Of a stretch of 64,000 bases of DNA, positions 12,305 to 24,328 are shown piece by piece. Each line of letters begins with the position of its first letter. The stretch's first letter is position 1. A program made the position numbers and the translations under genes. The notes beneath the pieces were generated by a model, which saw nothing but the letters and a program-made list of their open reading frames with translations, did not search any database and was not told the origin of the DNA. The stretch lies in the NCBI GenBank assembly GCA_025677815.1, contig JAIXMP010000007.1:1178001-1242000 (forward strand), in the 5' to 3' direction. Source of the DNA: Phascolomyces articulosus (taxonomy: Eukaryota; Mucoromycota; Mucoromycetes; Mucorales; Lichtheimiaceae).

Positions 12305-13061
12305 TTATTTTTCTTGCTGTATTTTATTTGTATTTCTATAAATATAGATAATTGTAAGACATTCAACTACAATAAGACAAAATACAAAAAGATATTCAAG
12401 GACTATTGTAAAATAATAATAAAGATTGTTATTTCCATCTATCCAATCTGTATTCAGTGGAAGATCATCACAACTTTCTGCACAGTAGATTGTAGATGTA
12501 TAAGGAACCAATGTGTCTTCTTCATGTTGAACTTCTTGTTTTCTTGCATATTGTATTACAAATTGATCCTTGATAAACGTTCCAAGATAAAATATAAATG
12601 CCATAATTAATAAACCAAGTTGTAAATAACAGCACGATTGCATCAGTATTCCCCGGTCATCAAATACTTGGAATAAAAATGCAAATATCCCTATATGTAC
12701 ACACCATAGATAATAATAATATATTGAAGTAATTTTTCAAAAAGTCAGTATACTGTTTATAACAATTCTTCAAAGCGGCATTATCTGTTGTAGTATTATC
12801 ATCGTATATTATAAATGTACCTAAATGGCCAGTGATGAATGCTGAGAATGTCAAAAGCTTACGCCTGGTTTCGGTGGCCAATGGATAAATAACTACTGCA
12901 TCACATGTATTGATAGATTCGTCGCTTCTACTAACTTGATTCTTTTTTAGAAATCTGTATAATGGAAACTGAATTCCCAAAAGTAGTTTTTCTGTACATC
13001 CGCCTGTTTGCTCGTATAAATTGGAAGGTATATTCACCTTGCTGGTGTAGATTAAACGCAT
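12305..13061 (-). CDS. unknown multi-span membrane protein
   Basis: Two adjacent open frames fuse in phase when an intron is placed at 12691-12820 (GTACAT...CATATAG), giving exons 12821-13061 and 12305-12690 and a 208-residue protein. After a hydrophilic N-terminus with two cysteines there are three hydrophobic segments: LLTFSAFITGHLGIFAFLF (about 70-88), LQLGLLIMAFIFYLGTFI (about 105-122) and a long one near residues 170-200 (TIVLEYLFVFCLIVVECL). A loop of about 45 residues with CAESCDDLP lies between the last two. I do not recognise the family; it could be a MARVEL-like or tetraspan-type protein, but no diagnostic motif is present. It lies next to the Thr-rich pseudogene. Confidence 0.55.
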
Positions 13062-13562
13062 GTTTTTTTTTGAAGGGAGAGAAATATTTGATAGTGAAAA
13101 AAGTTGTATGTACCTATCGAGTACATAGTTTATATATTTATATTATTTTACTTTTTGTTGCTAAGCCGGTTTGTGTTCCAAACAAAGGTGGTATATTTAA
13201 GAAGTTGCGCCATTCTGTCAATGTGAGAAAAAGAAACAGAGATCGTTGGGTAGCCGCACCGCTGGCGTACCGCATAATACCTCTTGTTGGGGTGTAATAA
13301 AAAATCCGCTAAATTAACATCAGTAAAACCAAAATGGATCTGACAGCTATTGCTCCATAAGAGGAAATTATTCACATCACTATGGCGCCAGCTTAGCAAG
13401 TGTCGCGTATTTTTCAAGATCCACCAACGCCATTTTTAGCTTGTTGAATTGTTTACACTTATCAATATAAACATTATTTTGTTAAAAAAAAATACTCACG
13501 TTGGCGCAGCATAATAATAGAACATATAAGATGAACGGGTTCTAAAACGAAACAGCTAAAAA

Positions 13563-13653
13563 AAATGCGTGCACTCCCGCTTTTACAATTTGATATTTCC
13601 ACAAAAAAAAAAGTGCAAAAGGCGAGGTATTGAAAAGGTGGGAGTACACATTT
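13563..13653. repeat. small inverted-repeat element (MITE-like)
   Basis: Arms 13563-13584 (core tgcactcccgctttt) and 13633-13653 (complement core tgtactcccacctttt) match as an imperfect inverted repeat, about 18 of 20 aligned positions after a 2-nt gap. They flank about 48 bp of AT-rich DNA. Such a compact element could fold into a hairpin and resembles a miniature inverted-repeat transposon remnant. No transposase is nearby. Confidence 0.5.
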
Positions 13654-13892
13654 GGCTCTACCTGACCTATTTATAAGTAACTCATACCAATATTGGCATA
13701 TCTTTGTAATCCCACACTATGTATTCTCTCCATACTATAATTTGCTAGTAAATTTAATCATGTTGACTTGGAGCTAATATCTGTTGTGCCAATTTTCAAT
13801 CTGCAATTCCATTAAGTAGCTATTTCATGACATTTCCTCAAAAAAAAGTTATAGAGCCCGGGGTTGATGTGCAATTATTGAGACTACAAAAA

Positions 13893-13911
13893 GCGGGGGT
13901 TCACTGTATCC
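13893..13911. repeat. terminal-repeat-like end with TA flank
   Basis: The string aaaaagcgggggttcactg followed by TA reads, on the minus strand, as CAGTGAACCCCCGC preceded by TA. That is the typical start of Tc1/mariner/pogo-type terminal repeats with a TA target site. Only a degraded partner (the 13563 arm) is found upstream. Possible transposon relic; the element type is inferred. Confidence 0.35.
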
Positions 13912-14596
13912 AACAACTAAAGTTTGAAAGTGAGGAACTCAAGGTTTATTACTACAAATAGAACCTTGCAGAAAACCTACACAATAGCAAGTCGTAAAAA
14001 ATTATGTGTGTTATAAAGATGAATAATAATATACTTTTGAAATATTTGTCAGTATATAAGTAATGAATTGATATGATGTTTGGATAATAACGTACGCGAT
14101 TCAAGTATAAACACTCAATATGTGGGTTGAAAAAATAGAAATATACGTGCGGTGAGGTGGACTCGGAAGACCAAAAGATATTATCGGCATCTTTGTAAAA
14201 AAAAAAAAGATATTAATAAATACTTGGTAGTTGTTAGTAGTAACATATTTAGGAACAGTACTCTTTTGAATGTATAAAACAACTCGTTTTGTAATTATTA
14301 ATAATATAACTTTTATTGAATTACAAAGTCTAAACCATCAAACCATTTATTCTTGCTTAACAGAATCGACGAGAGAAATGCGAAGAGAGGCTCTGCCATA
14401 TTAATCCTACAGTGCCCAACAAATGATAACAAATCATCGTGCTATTTAAGTTGTGTATAAAAATAAGTTATCCTAAGATTTTACTTCTTTTACATCTTTT
14501 CTTATTAGATATTACACCAAGATCGAGTCTAAACAGATGTATAAACGAATTTGTTAATTGTAACTTTTGACATAATAATACCTACATTATTAAATT

Positions 14597-14598
<2 letters not shown>

Positions 14599-14633
<35 letters not shown>
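14599..14633. repeat. 35-bp poly(A) tract
   Basis: An uninterrupted run of 35 A residues lies about 190 bp past the 3' end of the ThrE-like gene. It is the longest homopolymer in the window. Confidence 0.95.
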
Positions 14634-14635
<2 letters not shown>

Positions 14636-14822
14636 GCATCTTATTTTAATAAATCAAGCATATTTTCTTTTTATATTTGTAAAACAAATAAGAGAAAATT
14701 GCCACAGTTAATTTAATAAAAACTTATACAAAAGGAGTGAGAGAGAGGAATGGCATGTGTTTGTGTGGGAGGGAATTAATGGGGAAATTAAACAATGTGT
14801 ATAATTAGGGGATGCCATCATT

Positions 14823-16636
14823 TTAGAAAGTAATATCACCAACCCAATCCTTTGTATGATATGATGATTTTTTTCGCTTATGATCTAATATTTTTCGTAC
14901 CGGATACAACAATGTAGCAGCCAATACTAATCCAACAGATACTGATACAGCAATCACCATCATATGTGAAGAAAAAATGAGACCTTGCTGACCTGCATTT
15001 AGGATAATCGACATTTCTGTCATTGGGTCGGATGTTTGTAAGGCTTGGCCGAAACAAGCCAACGATGATGAAACACCCACAGACCCGGGAACTAGAAATA
15101 ATAATCCCATAATCATATCCACAAATCCAACAGTAGGTGTTAACCTTGAATACAGATTAGCAACAAGAGCTACGGCCAAAGATGCTAAGACTGTTGCCAC
15201 ATGTGGATACACGACAAAATGGCTTAAACAAATCCGATGCAACGCATGGGATAAAGCGGCCAATATCAACATGATGGGATATTTTTGCCACCGTGCCTGT
15301 AATATAATTAATTGGCCTGCAGCAAATAGAGGGACAAGTAGCATGTCATAGAGTCTTGATAGGTTACGTTCACATATATCGCTTGACGATACCAACGCCA
15401 GTGATGGGAAAATCAATTGGTGTGTACTTGCCCCAATTGCTAATCCAAACCCAATCAGCAAGGAGTAAAAAAGTGTTGTAGTTAATTTGAGAGTTCCTGA
15501 TGCGACAGCAGCACCACTTCCAATTTCTAACAATGCCGTCAATGTCGCGTAACCTGGTAACAAAGTTACTACGCCGCCAATAGATAATGAATAAAAACAT
15601 GTGGATAAAGATAATCTGGATGCTACCACAGCTGATAAAAATCCAATCATGGCGCTCAAAACCACATCAAAAATACTTGCGAACCGAGTGACTTTGGTAG
15701 AAAGATGGACGACGCCACCTGAAACAACGAGTCCCCATACAAAACCAAATAGCATATCCATACATCCTCCTTCAAAAAAAAGTGGCATACTTGAGCTTGA
15801 CGCCAATCCATATCCAAGCCATGTTAACCACCATGAATATAACGGTGCTCCTAGAGAAATTTGATCCAAAGCTAGTATTGCCTCTCGGATACCAATTTCC
15901 TCGTATAGGACAGATTCAAATAATCGATAAGTTAGACAAAATCGATTTAAATCAAGCCCAGCGCTAACAGTTATAAGTTGAGCAGCACATCCGAGGGATT
16001 CTTATCTTATAATCATTAGTATAGTATATTGGGATTTGTGTGTATAGCAATAATCTTGTTTTGTTTACCTGGATCTCCAAAAGAGACAATTAAATAGCCG
16101 GGTACATACCCAATTTGAGCTTTCAAACCCAACTTTTGCATTAATAATTGAAGGCAATGATCTAAGCGGTGCGAAGGACATCCACTTATAACAAATGATT
16201 TTGCAATCTTGATGAGAAATATTTGTCCATGCGAAACACCATCAATTATAGAAGCCGTTACCTTGATGGTACTTGTGGTACTTTCAGAAGAAGATAACGT
16301 TGATTCCAGAGGACAAAAACATCGATGAATACTATTACTACTATTGTTTTTGCTGCTGTGGCCATTATCCAGGTTGTTTTCATTCTCATCTTCAGGTATA
16401 TTGATGCATTGATGAGCATGATTTTTTAAAGCATTTACACTCGTGGATCCATAAACCCATTCAAACATGGATTTAGAACGAGCATTCCTTTTCTTTTTAC
16501 GCTGTTTGTTCGATTGTTGCTGTTGTGCTCCATAATGTAAAATATCTGGCCAAATTCTTGACGTTGATGATGTTGATGTACTAGAAGAAGTAATTGCTGC
16601 CGTTATTAAATTTGGATCATTATGATTACTATCCAT
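14823..16636 (-). CDS. Prm10/ThrE-family membrane transporter
   Basis: Exons 16069-16636 and 14823-16000 join in phase across a 68-bp intron with a perfect TACTAAT branch point, giving 581 residues. The first ~115 residues are a low-complexity, basic cytosolic leader. Then comes the ThrE/DUF1212 N-terminal domain (FLIKIAKSFVISGCPSHRLDHCLQ, then LGLKAQIGYVPGYLIVSFGDP), followed by about ten hydrophobic segments (for example FFEGGCMDMLFGFVWGL, GFVDMIMGLLFLVPGSVGV). Fungal homologues include yeast pheromone-regulated Prm10; bacterial relatives export threonine and serine. The conserved AGLDLNR and GAPLYSWWL blocks around the junction confirm the splice. The substrate in fungi is unknown; the protein is probably in the vacuolar or plasma membrane. 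The C-terminus is short and basic. Confidence 0.9.
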
Positions 16637-17049
16637 ATTTCATTTGATTTGGAAGGGGGTTGATAGGAAAGAAAAGTGCGTTTTTTTATGGGAATTGGAA
16701 AAAAAATACAAAATAAGAATTTGAGGATTGTTGTTAGGTAGTAATGGATTATTTTAGTGAAAATAGTAAGAAAGGAAGAAAAGTGAGGAATAATTGTATA
16801 ATAATAATAATAATAATATATTGTCCGAGAAAGAAAGAAAGAAAGAAAAAGAAACCAGGATAAGTCCCATTTCCTATACAAAAAACCTTTGAGAGAGCTA
16901 GTCTATTTACCAACATTCCTTATGATAATATTTCCCTCTTCTTCCCTTTTCCTTCTTTTTATTTCTTTTGATGTCGTTGTCGATCTATGGTTATAAAATA
17001 AAGATTTTATTCATTTCGGTGTTTCTTTAATGTTATAAATTATGCATAA
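16637..17049. other. intergenic region with microsatellites
   Basis: 413 bp upstream of the ThrE-like gene and downstream of the Ypi1 gene. It contains an (ATA)n run at about 16798-16817 and a (GAAA)n run at 16827-16851. On the minus strand these give a T/C-rich leader for the transporter. No gene. Confidence 0.6.
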
Positions 17050-17627
17050 TCATTTACCTTTATTATATACAGGTTGACGTTCGTACGCATTTGGACTTGC
17101 TTCTCGAGGATTTCGTCTCTTCTTTTTCTTTTTACTATGACGATGGTTACAATGATCACCATGCTTGCCACTATCACTATCACTACTACTGCTACTGCTA
17201 CTACTGTCACTATCGCTTTCAGATTCCGATGACGATTCGCCCACTGCGCGAGGTTTATGATAGATACAGCAAACTATTATATAGTTATGATATGTAAGCG
17301 AAAGGCTGGTTAATATCAACTAATACTATCCAAAAACAAAACCTGCTTCACACAAACTTTACTTTTTGATTTTTTCTTATTCATATGCTCATTATCGACA
17401 ACGCTTTCATCCCATTGAATAGCACGAGGTCTTCTTGCTGACATGTCACCCCGTAATCTCAGAACACCCACTTGTTCTTCATTATTATCTTCATTTTCTC
17501 GATCATTATGATCTTGTGTTCCATTAACTGTCATTGTTCTTGATCCATGGCTTGGATTAGATGTTGATCCACCTGCCATACGTGATTGTGTAGGTGGATG
17601 AATATTTCTTCTTTGTTCTTCTTCCAT
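17050..17627 (-). CDS. YPI1: Ypi1/PPP1R11, inhibitor of protein phosphatase 1
   Basis: Exons 17363-17627 and 17050-17273 join in phase to 162 residues. The core is unmistakable: VGVLRLRGD, then [18 protein letters not shown], then [15 protein letters not shown] spanning the exon junction. AIQW with its basic flank is the PP1-docking (RVxF-type) motif. The Cys-Cys-Ile-Tyr-His block is shared by PPP1R11 proteins. The N-terminal third is Asn/Asp/Ser-rich and disordered. The C-terminal part has a Ser/Asp run (residues about 100-125) and a Lys-rich stretch (HSKKKKKRR), likely nuclear. The family regulates Glc7/PP1 activity, together with Sds22 in yeast. The exact C-terminus is slightly uncertain because a GT follows near the stop. 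Confidence 0.93.
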
Positions 17628-17826
17628 TTATTTAATAATATATAAAAAAAACCAGCAACTTTTTCTTCAAAGAAAAAAAAAAGAAACTTCACAACGAGAT
17701 ATATGCGGGGTGTTATTTTATATAGAAAGAGTCGGATGATCAAAAACGAGGGCTGTAATGATAAAATAATGCAATAATATAATGAATTAAATACTGATAC
17801 TAAAAAGAAATAATTAGAGGGTAAAT

Positions 17827-18263
17827 TCAAAGTAAGGATGTAGATTCTGCAGCAGTAATAGAATCTCTATCTTCGTTAATTAATGGTTGATGCTGTCGAC
17901 GTTGACGTCTTCTTGCCAAATATTCCATGATAGCACCAACCAATGCAACTGATTTTGATTTCTTTTCACTAGGACTAGAATGTTTCCTTCTTTTCCATGT
18001 CTTTAGTTGTTCTTTAGCAACAATTTCTTGAGCAATATCTCGAAATGTCAATCGATCTCGTTTCATCTGTAATAAAAAAAAAAGTAGAAATCAGTATCTT
18101 TATTCGAGTTATCGGTTCTTTTTTCTGATTACAGATTCAATCATGCTTCAATGAATGATACCTCATGATGATTATCATCGGAAGAGAAAGTAGTAGTTGT
18201 AGTCGCTGAATGATGATCGAGAGCTTTTTCACTGGTATTTGAATTTATAGTAATTGAAGGCAT
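17827..18263 (-). CDS. small basic protein of unknown function
   Basis: Exons 18162-18263 and 17827-18066 join in phase (acceptor ttacag) to 113 residues. The N-terminus is Ser/Thr/His-rich. The second exon has a conserved-looking basic helix (TFRDIAQEIVAKEQLKTWKR) and an Ala/Leu helix (SVALVGAIMEYLARRRQRRQ), ending in a polar tail (ESTSLL). I do not recognise the family. An alternative start at 18347 would add a hydrophobic leader, but that stretch is T/C-rich and looks untranslated. It sits head to head with the Sec7 gene. Confidence 0.6.
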
Positions 18264-18611
18264 AATAATCAATAGAACAAAAAGAAGAAAGTAACAAGAA
18301 AAAGAAAGAAAAGAAAAGAACCGGAAAAAAAGGATCTGCTGCTGCAAAATGATGATGCTGATGATATTGTTGTTTGATAAAGAGGGAATTACTATTCTAT
18401 CGACAAGTGAAATCTATAAGCAGTAACAAAAAAAAGGACAGATAAACTTTCCGAGTATATATATGTGCCCAAATAAGAGGGAGAAAGTAAGAATAAGAAT
18501 TCACTTCTTGATAGATGGTCTCTTCCTAGAACTAAATAAGGGCATTCAAAAGTCAGCTAATTAGTGTTTGCATTTTTCTTTTCTTTTCTTTGTTTAAACC
18601 TTTTATTGAAT
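18264..18611. promoter_or_regulatory. divergent promoter region
   Basis: 348 bp between the start codons of the small basic protein (minus) and the Sec7 protein (plus). A tatatatatg TATA-like element is at about 18457. Both leaders are purine- or pyrimidine-rich. The two genes probably share this control region; this is inferred from layout. Confidence 0.45.
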
Positions 18612-21600
18612 ATGGATTCTTCATCCAATAGTCCCCTTAATCGACCTCATCCACTTGCTCATTTACGTAACAACAACAACAATAATAATAATGGAAGAAA
18701 AGATTCTATTGTTTCTGAAAACAAAAATGTTCAAGCTGCTTTTGATCAATTAACAAAAAGGCAAACACTACTTGACACACCTATTACTTCTGAAGAACAT
18801 GAAGAATTCAATAATTCACAATCCAGTACCGGCGGCGCAAGTAATACATCATCATTTACGCAAAGACGGTTAGAGCGAGGGGGTGCGGTTCCTTCGTCTT
18901 TTACTTCATTTGATTGGGAATCCCGACCCCATTCATCATCAGTCAGTTCCTCTGAATTTGACTCGAGCGCGTATTATGGTTTATCACCTTTTGTCACTTC
19001 TTCCTTTATGGATACAACAACTCCTATTTTGGAACGCGGATCGTCAATTGGAAATAATACAATGCGTTATCGATCATTATGGCAACGATATGAACGAGAA
19101 CGACGAGATAATAGTGACAAAAAAAGACGAGGAACAAGAGGAGGGCGAGGTATTGAAAGTGAAGATGATTTGGAAGAAGAAGATGAAGAGGAGGAAGATG
19201 AAGAAGAAACAAGGGATCAATCCTCTTCGCCTGAAGAAATGGTTATGAAAATGTCACCGCATCAAGTACCAGAAGCATCATCACCCAAACTATTACAGCA
19301 ACAGCAACAGCAACAACAACAACGAAAAGAACAACAACGACGACAACGAGGAGATGATAATAGTGATATTGAATTATCGGATGAAGAACAAAAAAAGCAC
19401 GATGAGCATGTGTTTGATGTGCATGATCCAGCAAGTTATGATGATATGGAAAATGAACCACCGCCATTACGTCCATCATTCGACAAACTCAAAAATATGT
19501 TGACGAGCTATGTACCATCATCACCTACATCAGAAGAAAATGAAGATCTGGAACAACAGGTGGAAAAGAAAAACAGAGCCTCACTTCACCAGCACTTTCA
19601 TAAGTTAAATCAACAGCATCAAACGAAACCACGACTAGAACAACCTCCACCACGACGACATGTACTACAAACACCTGTATTCCAGGTGGTCAATGCAAAC
19701 ACAGTGAAGGGCCGTTACTTGTTTTTATTCAACGATTTATTGATTATTTGCAAACCAATTATGGATGAAAATATTATCGTAGGAGATCAGCATAACAGTG
19801 GTGGTAAAGAAGCTCGCTATCGATTCCGACCTAATGAAAATAGCCTTTTCCAAGTCAAGAATATTGTTGAGTTGAGCAAGTTAACACTCTATCTGTCTCG
19901 AGATGATCAACAAAAACCTATTACAGCATCCAGTGGAAATGGTATTGTAGGAGCAGGAACAGCAGCACCGCGCAAAATGCACCCACTATTAGCCTCAGCA
20001 TTACGTAAATTTGAAACAAACCCTGATGCTTCGATTGCTTATTTGGTTGAAAAACAGGTCTTGGCCAATGAGCCACTTAGTATTGCCAATTTTCTCTTCA
20101 AGACACCTGATCTCTGTCGTCGTCAACTCGGTTATTTCCTTGCTGATCCAAAAAATAGTGACATTTACGATGCCTTTTTGGATTGCTTCCGTATGGTCGC
20201 ATTACGATTGGATGAAGCATTACGAATCTTACTCATGACTCTTCGATTACCAAGTAATTGGGAATCCCTTGAATATATTATTGAACGTTTTTCAAAAAAA
20301 TGGCATGATGCGAACCAAAATGTAGTCAAATTTCACGAAGATATGGTAGTCAAGGTCGTAGTCGCTATGCTGTTTTTGAATGCTGAATGGTGGTATGATG
20401 CAAGTAGTGAACAGGATGTATTTTGGTCTGCGCGTGAACATAAGGAACGACGAGATCGACAACGATTGACACGACGTGCAAGCATGGTGGACCGTAAAGA
20501 TGAACGAGGTAGTGTTGCTATTGAACCTCTCCATTATATTTCAGCATTAAGGGCACAAAAAGGAAATGAACGACCCACTTTTGACGAATTTTTGCAACGA
20601 TGGCGATACTACGACCAATATATACTTGTTGCGGTTGAATTTTTGCGTGATATGTATAATTCAATTGCCAATGAACGACTAGAAACGGGATGGGATAATG
20701 ATGGTGAAAAGATAACAGATGCCCCTGAACAAGATACAATTATTACTGTTACACCATATCGATTCCCCACCCGTTTGACGAAAAGCGTACCATCAGCGCC
20801 GATCTCGATCTCCATTGCAGCGCCTGATCGAGGTTTACAAATTAAGTTAAGAGGACAGGATTTGGAATGTCACCCCAATGTGTTGGATTTCAGTGAATCA
20901 TGCGTTCAAACATTTACCATTACTGGACATACGCTTGGTAGGACAAGTTTGATGTTTATTAAATCTGGTCCCCATGCAAGTCGTTATGTTAGTCCAACAT
21001 TGCCAAGAACAAAAAGTATTGTTGTGGAACGACCATTTATGCGATATACATTCCAAATCGCATTTTCACATGTAGATATGCGAATGTCAACGGCAGCAAC
21101 AGGTACTAACGGTGGTGATACTACTACACCAACAACAGTAAAGGATGATGATAAATCAACTGCAACAGTACTACCTATATCAACCACACCAACAACAGCT
21201 AAATCTACAACAGGTGCTGACGATCAAGAACCCGAATCACCTGTGATGGTTCGACGTAAATATATATTTAGTGTCGAAACTGAACAAGAACGAACGGAAT
21301 GGATTAATTGGTTAAAGATATTATCGGGCCATGTTCATTTCAACGGGATGCCTTCACTTGTAACAAATAAGAACCAAGAAGATGACTCTCTCATGACAAC
21401 ATCTGAAGGACGCGTTGGACTACAGGTACTCAAAGAAATATTGTTGGCGGATGAATATAAAAAGGGTACAGCCAATATTACAGCATTGGTGAGACCGACA
21501 ACCGCACTTTGGGGTAGTGGACAGCATCATCCTTATCATCATCTCCACCACCATCAGCCATCAGCAGGTCGTCATAGTTTGATTGATGTGGCAAGTACGA

Positions 21601-21890
21601 CGGGAAGTATTGGTCCAGCAAGTACTGGCAGCCCAGTGAAGGACGTCAAGGATGGGGATCATTTATGGGTCCAAAGCCCAGGCAACGATAAGGATGATAT
21701 GGTCGTCTTTGGCGTAACTGAAGAAGAACACCAAGAAAAGAAAGCCAATCGAGCATCCAGTGTTGTGAGCAAAAAGAAACCCAATGTGGTTACAAAACGT
21801 GGCCATGAAATTATAAAATTGGTTGTACAGAACTCCTTAGTGCCCCTCATGCTTGGGTTTTTACGCAAGCAAATCCCATCCTCACAATAA
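18612..21890 (+). CDS. divergent Sec7-domain protein with flanking PH-like regions
   Basis: A single open frame of 1092 residues from the first real ATG (MDSSSNSPLN); codons upstream to 18564 are open but begin with GTG. Residues 1-350 are disordered, with Asn, Glu and Gln runs. A PH-like segment (VVNANTVKGRYLFLFNDLLIICK) lies at about 358-437. The Sec7 domain spans about 455-600: IANFLFKTPDLCRRQLGYFL, then RLDEALRILLMTLRLPSNWE, then MLFLNAEWW. A second, split PH-like region follows to about 906 (RKYIFSVETEQERTEWINWL). Sec7 domains exchange nucleotide on Arf GTPases. Here the position of the catalytic glutamate finger (usually EGL) reads P-D-L, and LNTD reads LNAE, so exchange activity is doubtful. 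Related to fungal Sec7-PH proteins such as Syt1/Yel1, but which one is uncertain. Confidence 0.82.
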   Translation: MDSSSNSPLNRPHPLAHLRNNNNNNNNGRKDSIVSENKNVQAAFDQLTKRQTLLDTPITSEEHEEFNNSQSSTGGASNTSSFTQRRLERGGAVPSSFTSFDWESRPHSSSVSSSEFDSSAYYGLSPFVTSSFMDTTTPILERGSSIGNNTMRYRSLWQRYERERRDNSDKKRRGTRGGRGIESEDDLEEEDEEEEDEEETRDQSSSPEEMVMKMSPHQVPEASSPKLLQQQQQQQQQRKEQQRRQRGDDNSDIELSDEEQKKHDEHVFDVHDPASYDDMENEPPPLRPSFDKLKNMLTSYVPSSPTSEENEDLEQQVEKKNRASLHQHFHKLNQQHQTKPRLEQPPPRRHVLQTPVFQVVNANTVKGRYLFLFNDLLIICKPIMDENIIVGDQHNSGGKEARYRFRPNENSLFQVKNIVELSKLTLYLSRDDQQKPITASSGNGIVGAGTAAPRKMHPLLASALRKFETNPDASIAYLVEKQVLANEPLSIANFLFKTPDLCRRQLGYFLADPKNSDIYDAFLDCFRMVALRLDEALRILLMTLRLPSNWESLEYIIERFSKKWHDANQNVVKFHEDMVVKVVVAMLFLNAEWWYDASSEQDVFWSAREHKERRDRQRLTRRASMVDRKDERGSVAIEPLHYISALRAQKGNERPTFDEFLQRWRYYDQYILVAVEFLRDMYNSIANERLETGWDNDGEKITDAPEQDTIITVTPYRFPTRLTKSVPSAPISISIAAPDRGLQIKLRGQDLECHPNVLDFSESCVQTFTITGHTLGRTSLMFIKSGPHASRYVSPTLPRTKSIVVERPFMRYTFQIAFSHVDMRMSTAATGTNGGDTTTPTTVKDDDKSTATVLPISTTPTTAKSTTGADDQEPESPVMVRRKYIFSVETEQERTEWINWLKILSGHVHFNGMPSLVTNKNQEDDSLMTTSEGRVGLQVLKEILLADEYKKGTANITALVRPTTALWGSGQHHPYHHLHHHQPSAGRHSLIDVASTTGSIGPASTGSPVKDVKDGDHLWVQSPGNDKDDMVVFGVTEEEHQEKKANRASSVVSKKKPNVVTKRGHEIIKLVVQNSLVPLMLGFLRKQIPSSQ

Positions 21891-22039
21891 ATCAATAAAT
21901 AAATATGCATATATATAAATATACCACTCACACACTTTATTTCTCTTTCTTATCTCTCTCTCTTCTTTCTCCTTCTTTCTTACTCCTTTTTTCCGGTTTT
22001 TACGTATTACTGTTCATATAAATAAATAAAAAAAAGCAT

Positions 22040-24037
<1,998 letters not shown>

Positions 24038-24328
24038 TTGCAACTTTTGGAGAATTGCTGTAATAACCTTTTTTGTATATAACAAAAACTCCCTTTTATT
24101 ATTAAATACGGTATATATAGAACGCATATATCGAAAACAGTGATAAGGAGCTAGATAATGGTGATAATACTAAAAAGAGAAGAATAAAATAGAATAATTG
24201 AAATATTGTTTATATATCACCTGAAAATAGCTGTTGAGCTAATGCAACGTGACATTTTTTTTTGGATACCTACGCGTTTTTTATACCTTTTCCGCCAACA
24301 AAAAAAAAAATCATATATTACACACACA

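Larger units (their letters stand above)
13062..14822. other. intergenic region with repeat remnants
   Basis: About 1.8 kb. It contains an inverted-repeat element (13563-13653), a terminal-repeat-like end (13893-13911) and a 35-bp A run (14599-14633), listed separately. An open frame on the minus strand at 13148-13417 has a non-random look but no recognisable domain. Otherwise AT-rich with no gene. Confidence 0.45.

Noticed and set aside
13148..13417. 89-residue minus-strand frame (QRCGYPTISVSF segment)
   Set aside because: No recognised domain, no good exon to join; could be a relic but cannot be supported as a gene.
18564..18611. Hydrophobic N-terminal extension of the Sec7 protein
   Set aside because: The extended frame begins with GTG, and the T/C-rich stretch is better explained as leader; the first ATG is at 18612.
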